Shown here piece by piece: positions 17,338-25,650 of a DNA stretch of 64,000 nt. The stretch's first letter is position 1. Every line of letters starts with the position of its first letter. The notes below the pieces were generated by a model. It ran no database searches and was not told the DNA's origin. It worked only from the letters and a program-made list of their open reading frames with translations. This DNA comes from Pseudoclavibacter sp. AY1F1 (GTDB lineage: Bacteria; Actinomycetota; Actinomycetes; Actinomycetales; Microbacteriaceae): positions 124,001 to 188,000 of the forward strand of contig NZ_PSTQ01000005.1 in assembly GCF_002931075.1 (NCBI RefSeq). Reading direction: 5' to 3'. The position numbers and the translations under genes are program-made.

Positions 17338-17446
17338 CGATGGTTTCGCTCTCTGTCGCAACTATCGTCGCTCTGCAGCAATCAACCCCCCCTGAACGCT
17401 GCATGAGCTGAGGCGCTCGGATATCCCCCTGTCCGGGCGCCTCTTC
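17338..17446 (+). ncRNA. 6C small RNA
   Basis: Two consecutive hairpins present C-runs in their loops, the defining layout of the actinobacterial 6C RNA. Hairpin 1 pairs 17374-17379 with 17398-17403 around a loop with seven Cs (17386-17392). Hairpin 2 pairs 17410-17420 with 17433-17443 (one U-G wobble) around a 12-nt loop with five Cs, and probably also ends transcription. The position supports the call: in Mycobacterium tuberculosis the 6C RNA (B11) lies beside the Tad-type locus at Rv3660c, and here it directly precedes the Tad ATPase gene. The 5' end is estimated from a TAGCAT box. Confidence 0.8.
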
Positions 17447-17570
17447 AGTTAACTACGCGACTGACGGCGCGAGGAGCTGCTCACTGCGCGACTCTGTCGA
17501 CATACGCCCTGTGCAGAACCTTCTCTCCACAGCCGAGAGGTTCGCCATCCCACGAGCTGCGGAGCGTTCC

Positions 17571-17576
17571 TACGCT
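17571..17576 (+). promoter_or_regulatory. Leaderless -10 box of Tad ATPase gene
   Basis: TACGCT, 6 nt, then ATG 17583. This favours ATG 17583 over the in-frame GTG 17511. Confidence 0.6.
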
Positions 17577-17582
17577 TCGTGC

Positions 17583-18755
17583 ATGTCATATGGCTCAGCT
17601 CCTGGTTCCGCATCCGGTCAGCGGTTCGTCGCACGTCCGGCGGCTCAACGGGCGGCGTCGCTCACCCTGCCTCCACGAGCGGCCGTCGACGATGGCACGG
17701 TACGCTCCGTCCGCTCGCTGACCCGAGGCCAGGCCGAAGCCTTCGGCCCGCTGGCTGCGTTCGTCGCAGACGGTGAAGTCACCGACCTCTTCGTCAACGG
17801 CGCAGACGGGCTCTACGTCGACCGCGGAAAGGGCGCAGAACGAGAGGAGACCTGGCTCGCGCCGAGCGAGCGGGCCCTTCGCGAGCTCGCCGTCCGCATC
17901 GTCGCGGCAGGAGGCAGGCACCTTGATGAGTCCGCGCCCTGCGTCGACGTGCGCATCGCGGACGGAATCCGCGTGCACGCCGTGCTTCCACCCGTGTCAA
18001 TTTCCGGCACCCTCCTCTCGATCAGGACACCGAGGGTGCGGCAGCTCACTCTGGAGCAGCTCGACCGGCAGGCGTTCTTCTCCCCGGGCGCGGAGGAGCT
18101 GGTCAGGGAGGCCGTGCGTGCGCGAGCGAACGTGCTCGTCACGGGCGCCGGTGGGAGCGGGAAGACGACGTTCCTCTCCGCCATGCTCTCCGAGGCCGAC
18201 CCACGCGACCGCATCATCGTGATCGAGGACGTGGCCGAGCTCCGCCTCGCGCACCCGCACAGCGTCTCACTCGAGGCGCGGCAGGCGAACATCGAGGGAG
18301 CCGGGAGCGTGCCGCTCGAGCGTCTGGTGCGTGAGTCGCTGCGGATGCGCCCAGACCGCCTTGTGCTCGGCGAATGCCGTGGCGCCGAGCTCCGAGAGTT
18401 GCTGGGGGCGCTCAACACCGGCCATGACGGGGGTGCGGGCACGCTCCACGCGAACTCGCTCGCCGACGTGCCGTCGCGGCTCGAGGCGCTCGGCGCCCTC
18501 GCGGGAATGACGCAAGACGCGGTAGCTCGGCAGACGGTGAGCGCGATCGACCTGGTGATGCATGTCGAACGCACGTCGGTCGGCAACAGAAGGCTCGCGG
18601 ACATCGGAGAGTTCTGTCTCGACGACGCCGGTCGTCTGGCGATCGTGTCCCTCAAGGAGCGCGCCGCGGGCGACGCCAAGAACGTCACGACGATTGCGCC
18701 TGCCCCCGTGGAGGTTTCTGCGGCCGTGCGCCGCCGGGATCCGGGGCGGCGGTGA
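17583..18755 (+). CDS. TadA/CpaF-family pilus assembly ATPase
   Basis: 390 residues from ATG 17583. It has an N-terminal domain (EVTDLFVNGADGLYVDRG), the Walker A motif GAGGSGKTT, acidic-box residues (IVIEDVAEL), RMRPDRLVLGECRG containing the secretion-ATPase Asp/His-box region, and GHDGGAGTLHANS. It is a VirB11/TadA secretion ATPase that powers Flp-type pilus assembly at the inner face of the membrane. It overlaps the next gene by 4 nt (GTGA) and heads a compact tad operon matching the actinobacterial Rv3659c-Rv3654c set. The partner CpaE/TadZ-like gene is not in this window. Confidence 0.9.
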   Translation: MSYGSAPGSASGQRFVARPAAQRAASLTLPPRAAVDDGTVRSVRSLTRGQAEAFGPLAAFVADGEVTDLFVNGADGLYVDRGKGAEREETWLAPSERALRELAVRIVAAGGRHLDESAPCVDVRIADGIRVHAVLPPVSISGTLLSIRTPRVRQLTLEQLDRQAFFSPGAEELVREAVRARANVLVTGAGGSGKTTFLSAMLSEADPRDRIIVIEDVAELRLAHPHSVSLEARQANIEGAGSVPLERLVRESLRMRPDRLVLGECRGAELRELLGALNTGHDGGAGTLHANSLADVPSRLEALGALAGMTQDAVARQTVSAIDLVMHVERTSVGNRRLADIGEFCLDDAGRLAIVSLKERAAGDAKNVTTIAPAPVEVSAAVRRRDPGRR

Positions 18756-19792
18756 CGCGGCGGGACGTGGATGCCGCGGAGCGCGCCGCCGCGGCCGTCG
18801 AACGGCTCGCGGCTCTGCTCGCGGGCGGCGCGACCCCGGTCTCAGCGTGGCAGCACGTTGCCAGCTTCGCGGCTTCTGACGGTCCTCGCCCGCCTGACCG
18901 CAGCGGGTGGTTGCGGCGGACGCTGCGGCGCTGGGTTCGACTGAGAACCCAACTCGTAGGCGCTCCGCCGAGCACAGCTGGCCACATCGAACCCATCGAG
19001 TTGAGCGTCGCGAGGGGAATGCGAGCGGGGCGACGGGCCGGGCTGATACTCCGCGAACACGACGAGTCGAGTTGGCGCGCCCTCGGTTGCGCCTGGTCGA
19101 TCGCAGAGCGCACGGGGGCGCCGCTTGCCCGTGGCCTCTCCGATCTGGCCCAGACCTTTCGCGACTACGGGGCGGCCGAGCGCGAGGTGGAGCTCGCGCT
19201 CGCAGGTCCGAGCAGCGCGGCCCGTCTGGTCATGGGGCTGCCCGCCGTAGGCGTGCTGCTTGGCCTCGCACTCGGATTCGACAGCTTCGGGATGCTCCTC
19301 GGTACGCCGCTCGGGCTCGCGTGCCTCGCTGGAGGCCTCTCGCTCATGCTCGCCGCGCAGCTCTGGAACCGGGCACTCATCACAGCGGCATCCAAGCGAG
19401 AGCATCTGCCTGGCCTCGCGCTCGACTTGACGGCGCTCGGAATGCTCGGTGGTGCATCCGCGCTCGCGGTGGTCACCCAAGTACAACGGGTGCTCGAAGA
19501 CGCGGGTCTCGACGGGACTCGGCGCCACCGATCCGAGACGCGGTTCGCGGAGAGTCGGGTCGAGCGCGTGCTGACGCTCGCCCGAGAAGCAGGAGTGCCG
19601 GCGGCGTCGCTCCTTCGCAGTGAAGCCGCACTGGAGCGGCGCGATGCGCGTTCGGCCTCGAGCGCGAAGGCGGCCGAACTCGGTGTGCGTCTCATGCTGC
19701 CGCTCGGGCTTTGCGTTCTCCCCGCGTTCCTGCTGCTCGGCGTCGCGCCGCTCATCCTCGCCGTCGTCACCCAGACCGTCTCGCGGCTGTGA
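18752..19792 (+). CDS. Fused-looking type II secretion F-domain protein (TadB/TadC-like)
   Basis: 346 residues. Two regions each resemble a T2SSF domain: about 10-150 (VERLAALLAGGATPVSAW ... GAPLARGLSDLAQTF) and about 220-315 (LALDLTALGMLGGASALA ... LLRSEA). They are separated by two adjacent membrane helices (about 155-210) and followed by one or two near the C-terminus. Most Tad loci have separate TadB and TadC proteins; a single gene here with both halves suggests a fusion or a compact form. It is the inner-membrane platform of the pilus machine. GTG start overlaps the ATPase stop. Confidence 0.8.
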   Translation: MTRRDVDAAERAAAAVERLAALLAGGATPVSAWQHVASFAASDGPRPPDRSGWLRRTLRRWVRLRTQLVGAPPSTAGHIEPIELSVARGMRAGRRAGLILREHDESSWRALGCAWSIAERTGAPLARGLSDLAQTFRDYGAAEREVELALAGPSSAARLVMGLPAVGVLLGLALGFDSFGMLLGTPLGLACLAGGLSLMLAAQLWNRALITAASKREHLPGLALDLTALGMLGGASALAVVTQVQRVLEDAGLDGTRRHRSETRFAESRVERVLTLAREAGVPAASLLRSEAALERRDARSASSAKAAELGVRLMLPLGLCVLPAFLLLGVAPLILAVVTQTVSRL

Positions 19793-19852
19793 GCCGCCAC
19801 GAACGCTCGTGCCGAATTCGATATGGCAATGCGTAATAAGAGAGGTACACCA

Positions 19853-20071
19853 ATGTTCCAGATCCAGAGCATCATCGAGCGGTCGCGCGACCTGCTGCGG
19901 GGAGTCCGCAGCCGTCTTCGCGACGAGGAGGGGGCCGCGACTGCCGAGTACGCGATCGCCACGATGGCGGCTGTCGCCTTCGCGGGGCTCCTCGTCGTCA
20001 TCATGCAGAGCGACGAAGTGCGGGGACTGCTCGAGAACATCATCCGGACCGCCCTCACGCTGGACGAGTGA
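19853..20071 (+). CDS. DUF4244 protein, Flp-pilin-like
   Basis: 72 residues. After a basic N-terminus it has EEGAATAEYAIATMAAVAFAG, the Glu-containing hydrophobic segment typical of actinobacterial DUF4244 proteins and similar to the Flp pilin processing/assembly region. AGAGG 7 nt before ATG 19853 favours this start over an in-frame ATG 30 nt upstream. It is probably the major pilin-like subunit of this Tad system. No prepilin peptidase gene is in the window. Confidence 0.85.
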   Translation: MFQIQSIIERSRDLLRGVRSRLRDEEGAATAEYAIATMAAVAFAGLLVVIMQSDEVRGLLENIIRTALTLDE

Positions 20072-20430
20072 TGCGCCGGGTGCGGCGATCGCGCACGGGC
20101 TCGGCCAGGGGGTCCGCGACAGCGGAGTTCGCCATCGTCGCACCTGCCGTCGTCCTGCTGCTCGCCTTCTGCCTCGCCGGGCTCCAAGGCGTTGTCGTGC
20201 AGGTCCGACTCCAGGACGCGGTTGCCGACGCCGTGAGGCTCATCGCCAGGGGAGACGACGAAGCGATCGCGCGCGCGAGCGTGCTGGCGCTCGTTCCGAC
20301 CGCGGAGCTCGAGATCAGTCGCCCGGATGACCTCGTCTGCGCACGTGCATCCACGCCGCTCGAGCTCGGCGAGCGGGAGCTCCCGATTCGAGTGGTTGCC
20401 CGCGCTTGCGCGCTCGGCGGGGGCCGATGA
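20071..20430 (+). CDS. TadE-like pseudopilin
   Basis: 119 residues with RGSATAEFAIVAPAVVLLLAF near the N-terminus, the TadE-type membrane segment with its conserved Glu, then an extracytoplasmic domain with two Cys (VCAR and ACAL) that could form a disulfide. The ATG shares one base with the previous stop (TGATG); a GTG directly before it is also in frame. Expected to be a minor pilin or assembly factor. Confidence 0.82.
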   Translation: MRRVRRSRTGSARGSATAEFAIVAPAVVLLLAFCLAGLQGVVVQVRLQDAVADAVRLIARGDDEAIARASVLALVPTAELEISRPDDLVCARASTPLELGERELPIRVVARACALGGGR

Positions 20431-20777
20431 GCGCCGGAGACCCGTCCGGCGAACGCGGGGCGGGCGGAGTCCTCGTGCTCGCCGTGGCGCTGCTCCTCGT
20501 CGCGATCACCGTTGGGGCGGTCGGCGTGCTGGCTGTCTTCCCGGCGAGGCAGTCAGCACAGGCCGCCGCTGACGCTGGAGCACTCGCTGCGGCCGACGTG
20601 GCGTCCGGCCTCCGAGACGGAGAACCGTGCGCAGAAGCCGCCCGTGTCGTGAGGGCAAACGGGGCATCCCTCGAGGAGTGCAAGGTCAGCGGCCGGGAGG
20701 CCGTTGTGCGAGTTCGTGTAGAGTCCGGCCCGTTCGTCTTTTCGGAACCGTCGAGGGCAGGACCGCCGCCGGAATGA
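20427..20777 (+). CDS. Rv3654c/TadG-like membrane protein
   Basis: 116 residues starting at an ATG that overlaps the TadE-like stop. RGAGGVLVLAVALLLVAITVGAV gives one membrane helix, and QSAQAAADAGALAAADVA matches the putative Flp-pilus-assembly TadG/Rv3654c pattern. Two Cys follow (CAEAA, ECKV). Last gene of the compact tad operon. Confidence 0.8.
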   Translation: MSAGDPSGERGAGGVLVLAVALLLVAITVGAVGVLAVFPARQSAQAAADAGALAAADVASGLRDGEPCAEAARVVRANGASLEECKVSGREAVVRVRVESGPFVFSEPSRAGPPPE

Positions 20778-20851
20778 GAAGTCGTGAGGCGGAGCCGCCA
20801 GCAGTTGGAGGCCTTCCGTCCAGCCAGCCCGTTCACAAACCAGCCCGTCCA

Positions 20852-20857
20852 TATAAT
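20852..20857 (+). promoter_or_regulatory. -10 box upstream of topA
   Basis: A consensus TATAAT, rare in this GC-rich window, with no clear -35 at 16-18 bp. Transcription from about 20864 would give topA a leader of about 80 nt. The 170-nt gap between the tad genes and topA holds nothing else I can identify. Confidence 0.6.
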
Positions 20858-20946
20858 GGGCGCCGACGGGTGGCAACAGCCCCCACATCACTCCGGCCAG
20901 CCGGAATCGTCGTGCGAAAGCACGCAGACCCATCCAAGGAACGCTT

Positions 20947-23844
20947 GTGTCAGGCAGCAACACACTGGTCATCGTCGAGTCGCCGACCAAAGTGAAGAGC
21001 ATCTCGCAGTATCTCGGTGATGACTACACCGTGCTCGCTTCTGTCGGCCACATTCGCGACCTCATCGAGCCCAAGAACCTCCCGCCAGAGCTCAAGAAAG
21101 GCTCACTCGGAAAGTTCAGCGTCGACGTCGACAACGGGTTCGAGCCGTACTACGTGGTCTCCGAGCAGAAGAAAAAGACCGTCGCCGAGCTCAAGCGAGC
21201 GCTGAAGGATGCCGACGAGCTCATCCTCGCAACTGATGAGGACCGCGAAGGAGAGGCCATCGCCTGGCACCTCCTGCAGGTGCTCCAGCCGAAGGTGCCC
21301 GTCAAGCGCATGGTGTTCCACGAGATCACCCGCGAGGCCATCGAAGCCGCCAAGGACCGGACGCGCGACATCGACGTGCACCTCGTCGATGCCCAGGAGA
21401 CCAGGCGCATCCTCGACCGGCTCTACGGCTACGAGGTTTCACCCGTGCTGTGGCGCAAGGTCGGTCCAGGGCTCTCCGCCGGTCGTGTCCAGTCGGCTGC
21501 CACCCGTCTCATCGTCGACCGCGAGCGTGAGCGCCTTGCGTTCGTAAAGGCCAGCTACTGGGGCGTCGAGGCACGCTTCGCGCCGGAGCAGGGCAAGGAA
21601 GGCTCCGCGTTCGTCGCCCGCCTGACGAAGCTCGACGGCGAGCGCGTCGCGACCGGACGCGACTTCGACGACCACGGTGTGCTCAAGAACTCGTCCGTGA
21701 TCCTCGGTGAGGCCGAGGCGACGACGCTGACTGTGCAGCTCACGGCGGGGACCGTACCGGTCACGGTGTCCTCGGTCGAGTCCAAGCCGTACACGCGCCG
21801 CCCCGCCGCCCCCTTCACGACCTCGACGCTGCAGCAGGAAGCCGCGCGCAAGCTGCGCTTCACCGCCCGCCAGACGATGAGCGTTGCGCAGTCGCTGTAT
21901 GAAAACGGCTACATCACGTACATGCGTACCGACTCCTCCTCGCTGTCGTCGCAGGCGCTCAACGCCGCCCGTACCCAGGCCGCCAAGCTCTACGGCGCCG
22001 AGACCGTACCCGCCTCCCCTCGCCTCTACGGCTCTAAGTCGAAGAACGCCCAGGAGGCGCACGAGGCCGTCAGGCCAGCAGGGTCCACGTTCGCGCTCCC
22101 GAGCGAGCTCCGCCCGAAGCTGAGCCCCAACGACTTCAAGCTCTACGACCTCATCTGGAAGCGCACGATCGCCTCGCAGATGGCCGACGCCAAGGGCCAG
22201 ACGGCGACCGTCACCATCGACGCCTCTCCCGTCGACGTGTCCGACGCTCAGGGAACAGTCACAACCCGCGTCGCGGAATTCCAGGCGTCAGGCACCGTCA
22301 TCACCTTCCGCGGCTTCCTCGCCGCCTACGAGGAGGGCAAGGACGAGGCGCGCGACGACTCGACCACCGCTGAAGCGAAGCTGCCACCGCTCACGAAGGG
22401 GCAGAAGCTCGACCCCGAGTCGGCCGACGCGAAGAGCCACGAGACGAGCCCGCCGCCGCGCTACACGGAGGCGAGCCTCGTCAAGACACTCGACGAGCTC
22501 GGCATCGGCCGCCCGTCGACGTACGCGTCGATCATCTCCACGATCATCGATCGCGGCTACGTCGCGCCCCGCGGCAGCGCGCTCGTGCCCAGCTGGACGG
22601 CCTTCTCCGTCGTTCGCCTCCTCGAGGAGCACTTCCACGACCTCGTGGAGTACAACTTCACGGCGCAGATGGAGGGCGACCTCGACCGCATCGCAGCAGG
22701 CTCCGAGCAGCGCACCGACTGGCTACGCGGGTTCTACTTCGGCACGGAAGACCACAAGGGTCTCCGCGGCGTCATCGACAACCTCGGAGAGATCGACGCG
22801 CGCGAGATCAACTCCACGCCGCTCGCAGAAGGCATCGTCCTGCGCATCGGCCGCTACGGCCCCTACCTCGAGGTGGCGCCGGAGACGGAAGGTGACACCC
22901 CGCGTCGCGTCAACGTTCCCGAAGACCTCGCTCCCGATGAGCTGACGGCCGCGAAAGCCGTGGAGCTTGTGGAAGCGCCCATCCAGACCGACCGCGTGCT
23001 CGGAGTTGTTCCCGAGACCGGCAAGCGCATCCTCGTGAAGGACGGTCGCTTCGGCCCGTACGTCACGGAAGGCCCGTCCGAGGCCGAGGAAGCTGCCGCC
23101 GAGTCAGAAGCGAAGGCCAAGGCTCTCGCAGAAGAAGCCGAAGCGAAGGCCGCCGCAGCAGAGGGGCGCCCCGTCAAGAAGCCGCGCGCCAAGAAGGCCG
23201 CTGCCGCAGACAAGCCTCGCACCGCGTCCCTCTTCAAGTCGATGATCCCGGAGCAGGTCACGTACGAGCAAGCCATCGGGCTGCTCGAGCTGCCGCGCGT
23301 GGTGGGGGCGGACTCCGAAACGGGCGCCGAGATCACGGCGCAGAACGGCCGCTACGGCCCGTACCTGAAGAAGGGCACCGACACGCGTTCGCTCACGAGC
23401 GAGGACGAAATCTTCACCGTGACGCTCGAAGCCGCACATGAGCTCTTCGCGCAGCCGAAGTACGGCGCTCGCACCACGAAGGCGGCCATCAAGGAATTCG
23501 AGGCCGACCCGGTGAGCGGCAAGCCGATCAAGATCAAGGACGGCCGCTTCGGCCCGTACGTCACCGACGGCGAGACCAACGTCACCGTGACGCGCGGCGC
23601 GAACCCCGAGGACGTCACGTTCGAGGAAGCCGTGCAGATGCTCGCCGACAAGCGCGCCAAGGGCCCGGTGAAGCGCAAGACGACAGCGGCCAAGAAACCC
23701 GCCGCCAAGAAGCCCGCAGCGAAGAAGCCTGCAGCCGCGAAGTCTGCCGCTACGAAGACGACTGCAGCGAAGAAGCCTGCCGCGAAGCGCGCACCAGCCA
23801 AGAAGCCGGTGGCCAAGGCCAGCGAAGCAGCAACCACCGAATGA
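20947..23844 (+). CDS. topA: DNA topoisomerase I
   Basis: 965 residues from a GTG preceded by AAGGA. The TOPRIM domain begins SNTLVIVESPTKVKSI and contains ATDEDREGEAIAWHL. The active-site Tyr325 is in ITYMRTDSSSL. The C-terminal part has repeated GRFGPYV/GRYGPYLK modules instead of zinc fingers, then a Lys/Ala-rich tail (about 895-955) of PAAKKPA-like repeats, as in actinobacterial TopA where such tails bind DNA. It relaxes negative supercoils. Overlaps tmk by 4 nt. Confidence 0.97.
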   Translation: MSGSNTLVIVESPTKVKSISQYLGDDYTVLASVGHIRDLIEPKNLPPELKKGSLGKFSVDVDNGFEPYYVVSEQKKKTVAELKRALKDADELILATDEDREGEAIAWHLLQVLQPKVPVKRMVFHEITREAIEAAKDRTRDIDVHLVDAQETRRILDRLYGYEVSPVLWRKVGPGLSAGRVQSAATRLIVDRERERLAFVKASYWGVEARFAPEQGKEGSAFVARLTKLDGERVATGRDFDDHGVLKNSSVILGEAEATTLTVQLTAGTVPVTVSSVESKPYTRRPAAPFTTSTLQQEAARKLRFTARQTMSVAQSLYENGYITYMRTDSSSLSSQALNAARTQAAKLYGAETVPASPRLYGSKSKNAQEAHEAVRPAGSTFALPSELRPKLSPNDFKLYDLIWKRTIASQMADAKGQTATVTIDASPVDVSDAQGTVTTRVAEFQASGTVITFRGFLAAYEEGKDEARDDSTTAEAKLPPLTKGQKLDPESADAKSHETSPPPRYTEASLVKTLDELGIGRPSTYASIISTIIDRGYVAPRGSALVPSWTAFSVVRLLEEHFHDLVEYNFTAQMEGDLDRIAAGSEQRTDWLRGFYFGTEDHKGLRGVIDNLGEIDAREINSTPLAEGIVLRIGRYGPYLEVAPETEGDTPRRVNVPEDLAPDELTAAKAVELVEAPIQTDRVLGVVPETGKRILVKDGRFGPYVTEGPSEAEEAAAESEAKAKALAEEAEAKAAAAEGRPVKKPRAKKAAAADKPRTASLFKSMIPEQVTYEQAIGLLELPRVVGADSETGAEITAQNGRYGPYLKKGTDTRSLTSEDEIFTVTLEAAHELFAQPKYGARTTKAAIKEFEADPVSGKPIKIKDGRFGPYVTDGETNVTVTRGANPEDVTFEEAVQMLADKRAKGPVKRKTTAAKKPAAKKPAAKKPAAAKSAATKTTAAKKPAAKRAPAKKPVAKASEAATTE

Positions 23845-24479
23845 CGGGTCTCTTCATCACGCTCGAGGGCGGCGACGGCGCAGGCAAGTCGACGCACTCG
23901 GGCCTGCTCGAGAACTGGCTGACGTCGCTCGGCCAGACGGTTGTGCGCACGCGCGAACCGGGTGGCACCGACCTCGGCGCCGATATCCGCGAGCTCGTGC
24001 TGCACCGCAAGGGACACATGGATGCGCGCGCCGAGGCGCTCCTGTATGCCGCCGACCGCGCGCACCACATCGCAACGGTTGTCCGGCCGGCGCTCGAGCG
24101 CGGCGAGATCGTCGTGCAGGACCGCTACCTCGACTCGTCGATCGCCTACCAGGGCACGGGGCGCGAGCTCGGCGCAGACGAAGTCAGGGACCTCTCGCTG
24201 TGGGCGGCCCGCGGCCTGCTCCCAGATCTCACGGTGCTCTTCGACCTCGACCCAGAGGAGGGCCGGCGACGCATCGGCGCCACCCGCGGTACCTACGACA
24301 GGCTTGAAGCCGAGTCGAAGGCCTTCCACGACTCCGTGCGCTCAGCCTTCCTCGGCCTCGCCGCTGCAGACCCGGGCAGGTTCCTTGTGATCGACGCAAC
24401 CCAGCCGCGCGAGCACGTCGCCGAACGCATCCGCACCCGCGTCGCCGAGCTCCTCGAGCGGCCACCGGCAGGCGAGTAG
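23841..24479 (+). CDS. tmk: Thymidylate kinase
   Basis: 212 residues: P-loop EGGDGAGKST (9-18), TREPGGT, QDRYLDSSIAYQG (DR motif of dTMP kinases), and a lid region. It phosphorylates dTMP to dTDP for DNA synthesis. The ATG overlaps the topA stop and the next gene starts directly after its stop, giving a tight replication operon. Confidence 0.96.
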   Translation: MTGLFITLEGGDGAGKSTHSGLLENWLTSLGQTVVRTREPGGTDLGADIRELVLHRKGHMDARAEALLYAADRAHHIATVVRPALERGEIVVQDRYLDSSIAYQGTGRELGADEVRDLSLWAARGLLPDLTVLFDLDPEEGRRRIGATRGTYDRLEAESKAFHDSVRSAFLGLAAADPGRFLVIDATQPREHVAERIRTRVAELLERPPAGE

Positions 24480-24480
24480 C

Positions 24481-25650
24481 GTGACCGTCTGGGACGACCT
24501 CTCAGGTCAGGACGACGCGATCGCCCTGTTCGCGAACGCCGCGAAGGCCTCCAAGCGGGGAGCCGTCGACACGAGCGGCATGACCAACTCCTGGCTCATC
24601 ACCGGCCCGCCAGGTTCGGGCCGGAGCAACATGGGTTACGCCTTCGCCGCGGCCCTGCTGTGCCCGAACGACGGATGCGGCGTGTGCCCGTCCTGCGTGC
24701 AGGTGAGGGCTCGCTCGCATCCTGACCTCACGGCCGTGGTCACCGAGACCGTGCAGCTCGACATCAAGACGGCGCGCGAGCTCGTCGAGCGCGCATCGAT
24801 GTCCCCCATGACGGGGCGCTACCGGGTCATCATCGTCGAGGACGCAGACCGCATGGTCGCGCGCACCTCGAACACCCTGCTCAAGGCCATCGAGGAGCCG
24901 CCGGAGTCGACCGTCTGGGTGCTCTGCGCGCCAAGCGAGGCCGACCTGCTGCCGACCATCCGCTCGCGCGTGCGCAGCGTCCGCCTGCGTGTGCCCGAGG
25001 TGCGCGACGTCGCAGGGCTGCTCGTGCGGAGAGACGGCATCGAACCGGACGTCGCCCTCCGCGCGGCTCGCGAAGCCCAAAGCCACGTCGGTATGGCCAA
25101 GCGCCTCGCGACCAGCGAGGAAGCCTGGGGCCGTCGCGACGCGTCGCTCGACGGCCTGCTCGACATCCGCACAACGGGCGACGCCGTCCGCAAGGCCGCG
25201 CAGCTCGTCACGATCGCCGACGAGGACGCAACCGCCAACGCGGCCGACCGCGACGACAAGGAGCGCGCCGCAGCCTTCCGATCGCTCGGGCTCACGCCAG
25301 GACAGGCGGTGCCGAGGCAGCTCCGCGGGCAGATCCGCGAGCTCGAGGAGCACCAGAAGCGCCGGGCCAAGCGCGGCCAGGTCGACGCGATCGACCGCAT
25401 CCTCACTGACTCCGTGTCTCTGCTGCGGGACCTGCTCATGCTGCAGCTTCAGTTGCCGGTCGAGCTCGTCAACGAGCACAGAAGGCACGAGTTGGAGGCC
25501 GCGACGAGCTCCCGCAGCTCGGACGACGTGCTCACGAGCATCGACGCGGTCAGCAAGGCCCGAGCGCGACTCGCCGCCAACGTACCCGTCGCGCTTGTCC
25601 TGGAGGCATTCTTGATCAGCTGGACGCCGAAGCAGCAGGGAGCATCATGA
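24481..25650 (+). CDS. holB: DNA polymerase III subunit delta'
   Basis: 389 residues with a GTG start one base after the tmk stop. AAA+ clamp-loader fold: modified Walker A GPPGSGRSN (42-50, Arg replacing Lys, as usual for delta'), zinc-binding cysteines Cys61, Cys66, Cys69, Cys72, and IIVEDADRM (Walker B region). It is a non-hydrolysing structural subunit of the clamp loader that opens the beta clamp. Overlaps the following lipoprotein gene by 4 nt. Confidence 0.93.
   Translation: MTVWDDLSGQDDAIALFANAAKASKRGAVDTSGMTNSWLITGPPGSGRSNMGYAFAAALLCPNDGCGVCPSCVQVRARSHPDLTAVVTETVQLDIKTARELVERASMSPMTGRYRVIIVEDADRMVARTSNTLLKAIEEPPESTVWVLCAPSEADLLPTIRSRVRSVRLRVPEVRDVAGLLVRRDGIEPDVALRAAREAQSHVGMAKRLATSEEAWGRRDASLDGLLDIRTTGDAVRKAAQLVTIADEDATANAADRDDKERAAAFRSLGLTPGQAVPRQLRGQIRELEEHQKRRAKRGQVDAIDRILTDSVSLLRDLLMLQLQLPVELVNEHRRHELEAATSSRSSDDVLTSIDAVSKARARLAANVPVALVLEAFLISWTPKQQGAS

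Noticed and set aside
23690-23830. Coding repeats in the topA 3' end as a separate repeat element
   Set aside because: They encode the Lys/Ala-rich tail typical of actinobacterial topoisomerase I.
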